Assembly: GCA_963422655.1 (NCBI GenBank)
Contig: OY730440.1
Coordinates: 62,001 to 126,000, forward strand
DNA from: CATQHS01 sp963422655
GTDB lineage: Bacteria; Actinomycetota; Acidimicrobiia; Acidimicrobiales; Aldehydirespiratoraceae
Direction of reading: 5' to 3'
DNA length: 64,000 nt
Shown here: one piece after another, positions 24,834-33,708 of the stretch
Layout: each line of letters starts with the position of its first letter
Position numbering within the stretch: position 1 is the stretch's first letter
Notes under the pieces: model-generated
Told to the model about the DNA's origin: nothing
Seen by the model: only the letters and a program-made list of their open reading frames with translations
The model's database searches: none
Translations under genes and position numbers: made by a program

Positions 24834-25783
24834 CGCGTGACCCCGTTGTGCACAGCCCCAAGAAGTTCGGGGTCGAATCCGTTGGGTGGCACCGGTCGGT
24901 TAGAAGGCCACGCGTTGGCGGCACGGGCTGCACAGACCCGCAAAGCGCGCGCCGTAAGGACACCCACGACGTGGCGGCGATACTGCGCGGTTCCCCTGGC
25001 GTCGCTGATCGGCGACGCCGACCGCCGGGCGAGTGCGGCCGCCTCGTCGAGCACGTCGGCATCGAGAGTCTTGCCGACCACGATCGAATCCAGCCCCTCA
25101 ACGACCGTGGGCACCGGGTTCACCGCTGCGAGAGCGACCCGAACCGACGAGACGATCCCGTTAGTTTCGGGCTCGATCCTGACGCTCGCGGCGACACCAA
25201 CACCGGCGAGGTCCATGGCCCAGCGCACGGTCTGGCGGATGTAGCACGATCCGATCCCGTCACCTACGTGCGCGGTCACACCGGTGAGCAGTTCGCCCGG
25301 CTGCAGGCTGGTCTCGCCCGGTCCTATAAAGAGTCGGGCTAACTCGATCGTTCGCCACCCCGACGAAGAGACAATGGTTGCTTCGGCGTCGAACACCAAT
25401 AGCGATGGGGGCATCTCCGCGGAAGGTGTGGCGTGGCACAGGTTGCCGCCCAGGGTGGCCATGTTGCGAATCTGGATGCTGCCCAACACTCGGGCCGCTT
25501 CGAGGAGTGCGGGTGCCGAGACGGCCAGTTCGGTGCTGGTTTCGATCGTCCGAATGGTGGTAGTAGCCCCGATCCTCAGATGGTCGCCGTCGCGCTCAAT
25601 CCCTGAGATGTCGAGATGTGAGATATCGACCATGCAGTCGGTCGTGATCCTGCCCAGTCGCCGGTCGATTAGCAGGTCGGTGCCGCCAGCTACAGGCACA
25701 GAACCAGGATTTTCTGCCAGGAACCGCACCGCCTCGCCTAAGTCGGCGGGGCGATGAAGGCGTGGAGTCCCGGTTGTGTTCAT
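24830..25783 (-). CDS. Molybdenum hydroxylase FAD subunit (CoxM type)
   Basis: The 317-residue protein has the family's flavin-binding blocks VAGGTDLLID (near residue 32) and LGGNLCHATPSAEMPPSLL (near 115), plus a C-terminal CO-dehydrogenase flavoprotein domain. It takes electrons from the iron-sulphur subunit and hands them to an acceptor. It is coupled at both ends to the large and small subunit genes by 4-base overlaps. Confidence 0.9.
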   Translation of the reverse strand: MNTTGTPRLHRPADLGEAVRFLAENPGSVPVAGGTDLLIDRRLGRITTDCMVDISHLDISGIERDGDHLRIGATTTIRTIETSTELAVSAPALLEAARVLGSIQIRNMATLGGNLCHATPSAEMPPSLLVFDAEATIVSSSGWRTIELARLFIGPGETSLQPGELLTGVTAHVGDGIGSCYIRQTVRWAMDLAGVGVAASVRIEPETNGIVSSVRVALAAVNPVPTVVEGLDSIVVGKTLDADVLDEAAALARRSASPISDARGTAQYRRHVVGVLTARALRVCAARAANAWPSNRPVPPNGFDPELLGAVHNGVTR

Positions 25784-28122
25784 GATGATGCTCCACCGCG
25801 GCGGTCGATCACCGTTGACCGCTCGGCGCGCTTGATCCAGTCAACGACCTTCCAGGGCCGCATCGGGTATTGCCGGGGACGGATACCGATGGCGTCGGCC
25901 ACTGCATTGGCGATGGCGGCTGGCGGGCAGATGATGCCACCCTCGCCGATTCCTTTGGCCCCGTAGGGTCCCAGAGGGTCGATGGTCTCCACCAAGGTCA
26001 CGTCAATGCGGGGCGCATCAACTGCGGTCGGCATGCCGTAGTCGTGGAGGTTCGGAGCCAAGAAGCGTCCATCTGCTACCGGGAGTTCCTCAGACAGGGC
26101 CAGGCCGATTCCCATGACGGCACCGCCTTCGATCTGACCTTCGCAACTCATCGGGTTGATAGCCCGGCCGACGTCGTGGGCGGCCCATAGGTTGATCAGC
26201 TGGATCATGCCGGTTTCGGGGTCCACCTCGACCTCTGCCACGTGAGCCCCGAAGCCGTAAGTGGCGGAAATGTTGCCGATGTAGCCCTCATCTTGTTTTT
26301 CAGTCGGCGGGTCGTAGAAGGCTGTTGACATAACGATTGAGGAATGCTCGCGCAGCAAACTGCGGCGAATTGCCTTGGTGTAGGGCATGGCGGTGTCACG
26401 ATCGCCGTCTTGGATGATCATGCCATCGCGGAGGTCCAGTTTGGTGACTGCCACGTCCAGCACCTCCGCCGCCGCTGCCAACAGCTTGGTCCGAGCCCCC
26501 CGGGCCGCAAGACGGGCGGCGTTGCCTGCGACGAACGTGGTGCGGCTGGCGTGGACGCCGACGTCCCATGGCTTCACGTCGGTGTCGTTGTGGGTGACGC
26601 TCACCACATCAACCCCGACACCGAGTTCTTCAGCCACGATCATGGCCAGTACCGTTTCAGATCCCTGTCCGAGTTCCGAGGAGCCCGATATGAGGGCAAC
26701 CTGTCCGGAATCGTCGATCTTGATCATCGCCCCACAACCGTCGGAGCCGTAGATGCGGGCACCGCCGCCGACGTGAATGTAGGTAGCGGCGCCCATTCCG
26801 CGAAACCTGCCCCGTTGCTTACCCCGGCGCCGATTCCAGCCCGATTTATCACGGACCGCTTCGATGCACTCGCTGAGCCCACAGGTGGTGATCTTGAGTC
26901 CCTGGGTGGTGGTCTCGTTCGCCTTGTTGGCGTTTTGCAGTCGGAACTGCATCGGATCGATGCCTAGGGCGTCGGCTAGCTCCTCGGTTTGTTGTTCGAC
27001 AGCAAAGGTGGCCTGTGGATTGCCGAAACCCCGTACGGACCCGCCGTAGTTCTTGTTGGTGTACACGACAGCACACGACATTCGTGATGCGGGGATCTTG
27101 TACAGCGATGTGACGGTGTTCATCGCCACGAGCATGGCGTGTGAACCCCAAGCGTTGTAGGCGCCGTTATCGGAAACAACTTCGGCGTCGCGGAAGGTGA
27201 TCATGCCGTCGGCGTCGGCACCGGTTCGGAGCTTGAAATGGATCGGCTGACGGGTGCGAGAACCGACGAATTCCTCCTCCCGGGTCATCACCAACTTGAC
27301 CGGTCGCTGCGCAGCCCTGGCCAACATAACGGTGATGAAGTCGTGGGTGTCGATGTCGATCTTGCCTCCGAAGCTGCCCCCCACCGGAGGCTGCTGGACG
27401 GTTATGCGCTGCCAGTCGAGACCTAGGCAATCCGCCAGTGCCTTGCGGTACATGAACACCATGTGCACCGGCGAGATCACCCTCAGGTGACCGGTCGGGT
27501 CGAAATCCGCGATCACCGCGTGGGTCTCAATCGGTGCCGGTGCGGCCTGCGGGCTGGAGTAGCGACCCTCGACGATCACTGCGCTGCGAGCCTCAGCCGC
27601 CGCCAAGTCTCCGGTCTCAAAGTCCCAACGCATCGCGATGTTGCCATCGATGTCGAGCTCGTCGTGGATGGTGGGTGCATCCGCGGACATGGCAGCGAAC
27701 GGATCGTCAACCTCGGGCAGCAGGTCATAGGTCACGTCGATCAGCTCGATCGCCAGCTTGGCGACCTCGTCGTCGACCGCAGCCACGGCCGCGACCTCAT
27801 CGCCGATACATCTGACCTTCGATCTCTTCAACGGTTCGTTGTCGTTGCCGTAACCGAACGGTCGCTGAACCGCGTTGCCTGCGTGGATCACGGCGTGGAC
27901 CCCGGGTAGCGCCTCGGCTTGGGTGGTGTCGATCGAGACGATCCGGGCGTGAGCATGAGGACTGCGCTTAATGGCAGCGGTTAGCACGCCCGCTATTCGC
28001 ATGTCGTCGATGTAAACGGTGGAACCGGTGACCTTCTCCGCGGCGTCGAGTTTCGGGATTCGCCTGCCGACAACGCGGTTATGGTCGTTTTCGCCTTGGC
28101 GTCTGTTCTCGGTGATGCTCAC
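25780..28122 (-). CDS. Molybdenum hydroxylase catalytic subunit (CoxL/xanthine dehydrogenase family)
   Basis: The 780-residue protein starts with the aldehyde oxidase/xanthine dehydrogenase a/b hammerhead (VVGRRIPKLDAAEKVTG). It contains the molybdopterin motif PPVGGSFGGK near residue 245 and the catalytic glutamate in GAKGIGEGGI near 745. It lacks the CO dehydrogenase active-site loop, so it is a hydroxylase of an aldehyde or N-heterocycle rather than CO dehydrogenase. It is the first gene of the catabolic operon. The start at 28122 is 95 bases from the divergent acyl-CoA synthetase gene. Confidence 0.88.
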   Translation of the reverse strand: MSITENRRQGENDHNRVVGRRIPKLDAAEKVTGSTVYIDDMRIAGVLTAAIKRSPHAHARIVSIDTTQAEALPGVHAVIHAGNAVQRPFGYGNDNEPLKRSKVRCIGDEVAAVAAVDDEVAKLAIELIDVTYDLLPEVDDPFAAMSADAPTIHDELDIDGNIAMRWDFETGDLAAAEARSAVIVEGRYSSPQAAPAPIETHAVIADFDPTGHLRVISPVHMVFMYRKALADCLGLDWQRITVQQPPVGGSFGGKIDIDTHDFITVMLARAAQRPVKLVMTREEEFVGSRTRQPIHFKLRTGADADGMITFRDAEVVSDNGAYNAWGSHAMLVAMNTVTSLYKIPASRMSCAVVYTNKNYGGSVRGFGNPQATFAVEQQTEELADALGIDPMQFRLQNANKANETTTQGLKITTCGLSECIEAVRDKSGWNRRRGKQRGRFRGMGAATYIHVGGGARIYGSDGCGAMIKIDDSGQVALISGSSELGQGSETVLAMIVAEELGVGVDVVSVTHNDTDVKPWDVGVHASRTTFVAGNAARLAARGARTKLLAAAAEVLDVAVTKLDLRDGMIIQDGDRDTAMPYTKAIRRSLLREHSSIVMSTAFYDPPTEKQDEGYIGNISATYGFGAHVAEVEVDPETGMIQLINLWAAHDVGRAINPMSCEGQIEGGAVMGIGLALSEELPVADGRFLAPNLHDYGMPTAVDAPRIDVTLVETIDPLGPYGAKGIGEGGIICPPAAIANAVADAIGIRPRQYPMRPWKVVDWIKRAERSTVIDRRGGASS

Positions 28123-28217
28123 GCGAGACTTAATCCTGCCATGGGCTCACTACCTGCCATGGGAGTAGCATATGTCGAATTTCTCACGGACACCAGTGCT
28201 TTCGTGATACCGTCGAT
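28123..28217. promoter_or_regulatory. Divergent promoter region with paired CCATGGG elements
   Basis: This is the only non-coding gap between the catabolic operon and the divergent CoA-ligase/PaaX operon. It contains an 11-bp direct repeat (cctgccatggg) at 28135-28145 and 28153-28163, 18 bases apart, each with a CCATGG palindrome. A PaaX-type regulator encoded 2 kb away could bind here; that link is inferred. Confidence 0.4.
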
Positions 28218-29795
28218 ATGGTGGCCGACCCAGCCAAACCCGACCCAGCCAAACCGCTATACGTAACCGACATTGACGGTCAACGGGTGGCCGACCCAGC
28301 CAAACCGCTATACGTAACCGACATTGACGGTCAACGGGTGGCCGACCCAGCCAAACCCGACCCAGCCAAACCGCTATACGTAACCGACATTGACGGTCAA
28401 CGGGTGGCCGATCGAGCCAAACCCGACCGAGCCAGACTGGACAAGTTGTTCTGTCCCACATCTGTGGCGGTTTACGGTGCATCAACCAAGGACTCCACCA
28501 AGCTCGGCAACGCGCTGCTCCGTAACGCCATCCGAAGCGACCCTGACGAAATCGTTGCTGTCGGACCTAACGCTGGCACCGCCGAAGGCCTTGTCGTCGT
28601 TTCGTCGCTTGATCACCCCGTCGATCTGGCACTTATCTCGGTTCCGGCCCACGCAGTCGAAAACGCGGTTGACGACGCAGCGGACGCTGGCGCTGGGTGT
28701 GCGGTGATCCTCACATCGGGATTTGGTGAGACCGGCTCGGCAGGCAAGGCCGCCGAACGCCGGATCGTGCGACGAGCGGCCCGGACGGGCATGCGGTTGC
28801 AGGGACCGAACTGCATGGGAGTGCTCAGCCACCTCGGCGGGACCCGATGGCTCAACGGTTCCTACTTCTGGGATATCTCCGTGCAAGCAGGTCCGATCAG
28901 TCTCATAAGCCAGTCCGGAGCGTTCGGAGGGATGTTCTTATCCCAGCTGGCTGACCGCGGTCTGGGACTGCGGCGTTTCGCAAGCCTCGGCAACGCCGCA
29001 GATCTCAACGAGACAGAGATACTCGAATGGCTAAAAGGAGATCCCGGCACTGCTGTGATCGGACTGTTCGCCGAGGCTATCGCAGGCGGACGACGCTTCG
29101 TCGAGGTCGTGCGCACGATCACCCCGGATCGGCCAGTGGTCGTGTTGAAGTCGGGCCGCAGCGCAGCAGGCATCAGGGCTGCGGCCGCTCACACCGGATC
29201 AATCGCCGGGGCGCACGGTGCCGTGAGCGCTGCGCTGCGCCGCGCTGGAGCCGTTGAGACCTCTACTTCCGACGAGTTCTTCGACGCCTTGACCACGTTT
29301 GCATCAACCCAGCCGCGCCCACACGGCCAGCGGATCGCAGTCCTCACCGTCTCGGGGGGTCCGGCCGTGCTCGCCGCTGATGAAGCCGAAAGGCTAGGTT
29401 TCGAGCTGCAGCCACTTACCGATGAAACCGTCGCCCGGTTAAGGGCCGTAACCCCCGGGTTCGCTGCAACCGCGAACCCGGTTGATCTCACACCGCAGTG
29501 CGCGCCCGACTCCTACGGCCCCGCCGTCGCTGCGGTATTCGAGGATCCCGGCATCGACGCGGTCGTTGTCATCAACTGCGGCCTTGATGTGGAACCCTTC
29601 GGGCGAGCCGTCGCCACCTCAAGCACGCTGACCGGCAAGCCATGTGTCGGCTTCGTCAGCGACGCCCAGGGAGTTGCCGGGGCGCTCTCAGATGCGGGTA
29701 TCGCCCTGTTTTGCTCACCCGAACGCGCTGTATCGGGCTTGAAATCGCTCACACGGGCGCGGACGAAGACGGTGAAGGCGAGACCGAGCCGATGA
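28218..29795 (+). CDS. ADP-forming acyl-CoA synthetase, alpha-type subunit, with repeated N-terminus
   Basis: After a repetitive N-terminal ~70 residues, the protein has a CoA-binding Rossmann domain (FCPTSVAVYGAS, near 75) and succinyl-CoA ligase-like domains. The phosphohistidine block is AAAHTGSIAGAHG, near 330. With the beta subunit it would make an acyl-CoA using ATP and release ADP. The conserved protein probably begins near DKLFCPTSV. The preceding repeats (VADPAKP and LYVTDIDGQR) are in frame from ATG 28218, and GTG codons at the head of each unit offer alternative starts. Its stop overlaps the beta-subunit ATG (ATGA at 29792-29795). Confidence 0.8.
   Translation: MVADPAKPDPAKPLYVTDIDGQRVADPAKPLYVTDIDGQRVADPAKPDPAKPLYVTDIDGQRVADRAKPDRARLDKLFCPTSVAVYGASTKDSTKLGNALLRNAIRSDPDEIVAVGPNAGTAEGLVVVSSLDHPVDLALISVPAHAVENAVDDAADAGAGCAVILTSGFGETGSAGKAAERRIVRRAARTGMRLQGPNCMGVLSHLGGTRWLNGSYFWDISVQAGPISLISQSGAFGGMFLSQLADRGLGLRRFASLGNAADLNETEILEWLKGDPGTAVIGLFAEAIAGGRRFVEVVRTITPDRPVVVLKSGRSAAGIRAAAAHTGSIAGAHGAVSAALRRAGAVETSTSDEFFDALTTFASTQPRPHGQRIAVLTVSGGPAVLAADEAERLGFELQPLTDETVARLRAVTPGFAATANPVDLTPQCAPDSYGPAVAAVFEDPGIDAVVVINCGLDVEPFGRAVATSSTLTGKPCVGFVSDAQGVAGALSDAGIALFCSPERAVSGLKSLTRARTKTVKARPSR
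28221..28433. repeat. 66/51/66-bp tandem repeat at the start of the acyl-CoA synthetase gene
   Basis: The units are 28221-28286 (66 bp), 28287-28337 (51 bp) and 28338-28403 (66 bp), followed by a partial diverged unit to about 28433. The 51-bp unit lacks an internal 15-bp (PDPAK) duplication. All units keep frame, and each starts with GTG GCC. Confidence 0.9.
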
Positions 29796-30406
29796 TCGAG
29801 CTGAGCGAGTGGGAATCGAAACAGCGTCTCGGTCCCGCCATGACGACCCCGCGTGAGGTGCTCACCTCAAACCTTGATGAGGCGATCGTCGCCTGCGCCG
29901 AACTCGGAGGGCGGGTCGTGCTCAAGGCCTCGGGTGTAGCCCACAAGTCCGAACTCGGTCTGGTCCGAGTCGGCCTCGACTCCGACGGGGTCAAAAAGGC
30001 CTGGCAGGAACTGGCCGACGCTGGCGATGCAACGGTGCTGTGCTCAGAGGTCGTGTCGGGCGAACTCGAACTCATCGTCGGCGGCTTCCGTGATCCACAT
30101 TTCGGCCCGGTCGTGTCGATCGGGATCGGCGGCGTAGCCGCTGAAGTCTTCGGCGATGTCGCGTCGATCCTGGCACCGCCGGAGCCCGGCGAGCTGGCAG
30201 AGGCTCTAAGCACACTTCGCGCCGCGGCGTTGCTGCACGGCCACCGAGGCGCGCCGTCGGTCGACCTTGATGCCCTCGAGAAGGTCGTTTCGCTGGTATC
30301 GAAACTACTCGAGACGGACCCGGCGGTGATAGAGATCGACTGCAATCCGGTGCTCATAGCCGACGGTCAACCTGTCGTTGTTGACGCGCTCGTGGTACTT
30401 GAGTGA
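29792..30406 (+). CDS. ADP-forming acyl-CoA synthetase, beta-type (ATP-grasp) subunit
   Basis: The 204-residue protein is an ATP-grasp domain of the acetate-CoA ligase (ADP) beta type. It has VVLKASGVAHKSELGLVRVGL near residue 45 and the metal-binding end EIDCNPVLI. Its ATG overlaps the alpha stop and its TGA overlaps the GTG start of the regulator gene, so the three are one transcript. It supplies the nucleotide-binding half of the ligase. Confidence 0.85.
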   Translation: MIELSEWESKQRLGPAMTTPREVLTSNLDEAIVACAELGGRVVLKASGVAHKSELGLVRVGLDSDGVKKAWQELADAGDATVLCSEVVSGELELIVGGFRDPHFGPVVSIGIGGVAAEVFGDVASILAPPEPGELAEALSTLRAAALLHGHRGAPSVDLDALEKVVSLVSKLLETDPAVIEIDCNPVLIADGQPVVVDALVVLE

Positions 30407-31293
30407 GCACCGAGACCTCAAATGACCCTGAGTCGTCTGATAGGGACCCCGATTCACCTGGTTTGGCAACGACCAGAAGGGGTCGATCGTCGTCGCTGAT
30501 CCTTGACCTTTTCGGGCTTTACATCCGTCAATTCGATAGCTGGATCGCGGTTGGGGGACTTGTCAGCTTGATGAGCGATCTCGGCATCGACGAAGGGGCT
30601 ACCAGATCAGCGCTGTCGCGCATGGTTCGCAAGGGACTGCTCGAACAACGACGACGCGGATCCGTCAAGGGTTACGCCGTTGCACCCCGAGCCGAGCCAG
30701 GCATGCAGCGAGCCGATCGGCGTATCCTCAACCCGCTCGAACCGGCCGACATCTCCGATGGTTGGACCATCATTACGGCCACGATCCCTGAGAGCCGACG
30801 CAACGTACGAGACCGGCTTAGAGAGCAGCTGCGACGCCACGGTTGCGGGAGTCTGGGCAACGCCATCTGGCTGGCACCGCGCCGCGCCACCGACGACCTC
30901 TGGGCAGTACTACGAGAATTCGAACTCGACCGGATCGTCACCATGTTCAGCGGTACCTACCTCGGTGCTGCACAACCCCGTGAGATGGTGAAATCCGCCT
31001 GGGATCTTGACGCGTTGGCGGATCTGTACCGACGATTCCTCACCGACTGCGACGAAGTACTTACCACGTGGCCCGCGCGGCCGGTCGGCCCCAACACCCG
31101 TGCATTCACCGACTACACCGACGTGGTCCACGCCTGGCGGAAGTTCCCCTACCTCGACCCGGGCCTACCGCGCAGTTATCTCCCCGATCCCTGGGGTGGC
31201 GATCTTGCCGTCAAAGCATTCTTGACACTGCGCGAGCTGCTCGGTGAGTCCGCACTCGCCCACGTCGAAGCCACGATTGAAGCGACCTCATGA
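30403..31293 (+). CDS. PaaX-family transcriptional regulator
   Basis: The 296-residue protein has the PaaX layout. An N-terminal winged helix (SLILDLFGLYIRQ, then ATRSALSRMVRKGLLEQRRRGSVKGYAV) is followed by a central dimerisation domain and a C-terminal domain (LPRSYLPDPWGG, FLTLRELLGESALAHV). PaaX represses phenylacetate catabolism and is released by phenylacetyl-CoA. Here a CoA thioester from the adjacent ligase is a plausible ligand. It starts with GTG overlapping the beta-subunit stop and ends overlapping the amidohydrolase start. Confidence 0.85.
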   Translation: MSTETSNDPESSDRDPDSPGLATTRRGRSSSLILDLFGLYIRQFDSWIAVGGLVSLMSDLGIDEGATRSALSRMVRKGLLEQRRRGSVKGYAVAPRAEPGMQRADRRILNPLEPADISDGWTIITATIPESRRNVRDRLREQLRRHGCGSLGNAIWLAPRRATDDLWAVLREFELDRIVTMFSGTYLGAAQPREMVKSAWDLDALADLYRRFLTDCDEVLTTWPARPVGPNTRAFTDYTDVVHAWRKFPYLDPGLPRSYLPDPWGGDLAVKAFLTLRELLGESALAHVEATIEATS

Positions 31294-32492
31294 ACTCAGC
31301 GGAGCCGCAGCAGCCGACAACGATTCTAGTCGATCGGCTGCTGGACGGAACCGATCAGCCACCCCGGCGATCGATGGCCATCGACTGCTCCGGCGGGCGA
31401 ATCGATGCGGTCCGGCCAGCCCGACCCGGCGAGGCAGGCACCGGCACCTTTGAGTTCGCCGATCACACCGCTGTGCCGGGGCTCGTTGATGCCCACACTC
31501 ATCTTGTCTTCGACGCCTCGATCGGGCCGAGGGTCGTCCCGGCGGACACCGCGGCCGATTTGAAAGCCCGGGCCACCGCCAACGCCCGCGCTGCGCTGCA
31601 GTCGGGAGTCACGACCGTTTGCGATGTCGGAGGACCAGACGAGATCGTCTTCGGCCTGCGTGACGCTGTCGCAAGCGGTCGGCTGGAAGGACCGCGGATA
31701 GTTGCCGCGGGACGGGTGCTCACCAGCGCTGACGGTCACGGTGCTGCTTTCGGGCGGGTGTGCGCTGGTCGCGGTACTGCCGCGGTCCGCGCCGCGGTGC
31801 GTTCGGGGGTCGAGGCAGGCTCAGAGCTCATCAAGGTGATGGTTACCGGAGGCGGGAGCGGCGATGCGGCCGGTTTGCAGTTCCCCGCGCCAGAGTTGGT
31901 GGCGATCGCTGATGAGGCTCACCGGCTGGGCCTGCGGGTGGCCGGTCACTGCCACGGCACCGTCGGGATTGCGGCGTGTGTTGCGGCCGGATTCGACCGC
32001 ATAGAGCATGCAACCTTCATGACGTCGCACGGGTCTCGCTTCGACGCTGTGATCACCGAGCAGATAGTCAATGCTGGCATCGTGGTGTGCCCAACCAACG
32101 CCGTCGACTATCGCCGGATCGAGCAGACCGGATCCGAAAAGGGACTTGCTCAAAGATCACAACTCGTCCCTACTTGGCGAGCCCTCGTCGCCGCCGGAGT
32201 CACGGTCATCGGCGGCAGCGACGCCGGAGTGACCGGGATGGCACACAACGATTACGCGTTGGTGCCCCGACTGATGGTCGACGAGCTCAAAATGTCGCCG
32301 ACCGAAGCAATCAGGGCCTGCACCTCCCGGGCAGCGGCGGCTCTGGGGCTTGGAGACGATGTCGGAACCTTGACCGCCGGATCAGCAGCCGACATTGTTG
32401 TCGTCGCTGGTGACGCGACACGCAACGTCGCCGCTTTGCAGCGCCCGACGATGATCATGCGGGCCGGGCGGATGATCCGCTCTTGTCGATGA
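31290..32492 (+). CDS. Metal-dependent amidohydrolase (imidazolonepropionase-like)
   Basis: The 400-residue amidohydrolase-superfamily TIM barrel has DAHTHL (metal His pair, near residue 68), a lysine in ELIKVMVTGG, GHCHG and IEHATF histidines, and the catalytic Asp in GGSDAGVTG. It would hydrolyse a cyclic amide or similar C-N bond. Within this operon it could open an N-heterocycle after hydroxylation; that role is inferred. The start overlaps the regulator stop (ATGA). The 3' end overlaps the convergent LarA-family gene by 38 bases. Confidence 0.8.
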   Translation: MNSAEPQQPTTILVDRLLDGTDQPPRRSMAIDCSGGRIDAVRPARPGEAGTGTFEFADHTAVPGLVDAHTHLVFDASIGPRVVPADTAADLKARATANARAALQSGVTTVCDVGGPDEIVFGLRDAVASGRLEGPRIVAAGRVLTSADGHGAAFGRVCAGRGTAAVRAAVRSGVEAGSELIKVMVTGGGSGDAAGLQFPAPELVAIADEAHRLGLRVAGHCHGTVGIAACVAAGFDRIEHATFMTSHGSRFDAVITEQIVNAGIVVCPTNAVDYRRIEQTGSEKGLAQRSQLVPTWRALVAAGVTVIGGSDAGVTGMAHNDYALVPRLMVDELKMSPTEAIRACTSRAAAALGLGDDVGTLTAGSAADIVVVAGDATRNVAALQRPTMIMRAGRMIRSCR

Positions 32493-33696
32493 GGTACAAG
32501 GTCTCACCAGCACGATCGACGATGAGGGCCCCGTCACGGCGCCACTTTTCGACGTCGATCGAGTCGGGGTCTCGGTAGCCGAGAGCCAAGGCACGACAGG
32601 TGGCTTCGGGGATGCCGGTGGCCAACGTCACGTTGATGCGGGGCCGTTCGACGCCGTCGCTGAAGGTCCCCGTTCCCCGAAGGTGGGTGGAGTGCGCCAG
32701 TACGCCCCATGAGATGTGTTGGAAGCGATCCCACTGGGCGGTGAAATAGTCGCGGACGTGGTAGCCGATCCGGGAGATCAGCTCGCCGTGTGTCGCGCTC
32801 ACCCGATGCAGATGCGGTGCGACGATGACCAGTTCGCCGCCGTCGGTCACGACAGGATCGAGCTTGTACATCCCCTTCGCCCCGACCCACAGCTCGTCGT
32901 ACATCGCCGGAAGTATCGCCAGTACCCGGTCGACGGGATCTGTTAGTCGTCGAACATGGGCCTGGCTCGATGCCTTGGCGGCTTGATCAAAGGAGGCCTC
33001 GACGGCCCCGGCGAAGACCTGAATACGGCTTTCGGTGTCGATCACCAGGCTCACCGCATGCCGGGGTCGGGGAATCATGCAGGCGGCACGATTGATCAAT
33101 CGTCGCACCGGGGTGTCGGCTTTGCCTATCACCGCACTCGAGGTGATCAGGGCGCCCAACCAGTGGGTGACGTCGATGACTTCCTGGGCGGCAACCCCCG
33201 GGACGAAGTATTTGTTCCCGCCGGAGAAGCCCGCGACCTCATGGGGGAACACCGGGCCGCAGACCACCAAGTGGTCGTAATCGAGCAACCTACGGTTCAA
33301 GCGGACCGTGACGTCGAGCGACAGGCGTCCCTCGCTCAGTTCGGCCACTTCGGTCGCTGGGATCGAACCAAAATCTGCCAGTTCGTTCGGCTCCCACCAG
33401 CGATGGTTTAGGATGCGGACTGATTTGCCAACACCGCGGGATTGGTTCGAGCGGTCAAAGAGCCGGTTGATGTCGGCTCGGCTCAGCTCCGGGTGAGTTC
33501 CGAGCGCGATCATCACATCAACCGTCGCGACCCGCGGGGCGACCGTCTCAGCGACAGCGTTCAGCACCGTCGGATGCGGGAAGGTGCGCGTCCCGTCGGG
33601 CACCAGGACCAGTACCCGGCCCTGGACCGGCAAGGAGGCGAAAGCATCGAAGATGGCGGCGCGATCCGCCGCAGTTGGCACGACCGACGCGCTCAT
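32455..33696 (-). CDS. LarA-family protein (nickel-pincer lactate racemase-like)
   Basis: The 413-residue protein matches the LarA/DUF2088 fold. It has VLVPDGTRTFPHP near residue 33, IALGTHPEL near 65, VFPHEVAGFSGGNKYFVPG near 175 and a C-terminal VDRAGETLYL. LarA racemises 2-hydroxyacids using a nickel-pincer nucleotide; many paralogs act on other hydroxyacids. No larB, larC or larE is in the window. It lies downstream of the aminotransferase gene on the same strand, separated by the minisatellite whose last unit borders its ribosome-binding region. Confidence 0.8.
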   Translation of the reverse strand: MSASVVPTAADRAAIFDAFASLPVQGRVLVLVPDGTRTFPHPTVLNAVAETVAPRVATVDVMIALGTHPELSRADINRLFDRSNQSRGVGKSVRILNHRWWEPNELADFGSIPATEVAELSEGRLSLDVTVRLNRRLLDYDHLVVCGPVFPHEVAGFSGGNKYFVPGVAAQEVIDVTHWLGALITSSAVIGKADTPVRRLINRAACMIPRPRHAVSLVIDTESRIQVFAGAVEASFDQAAKASSQAHVRRLTDPVDRVLAILPAMYDELWVGAKGMYKLDPVVTDGGELVIVAPHLHRVSATHGELISRIGYHVRDYFTAQWDRFQHISWGVLAHSTHLRGTGTFSDGVERPRINVTLATGIPEATCRALALGYRDPDSIDVEKWRRDGALIVDRAGETLYLIDKSGSSARPA

Positions 33697-33708
33697 CTGC
33701 TCACCCCG

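Noticed and set aside
25780..28122. Aerobic CO dehydrogenase large subunit
   Set aside because: The active-site loop typical of form I CoxL is not present, and the neighbours are aromatic-degradation genes.
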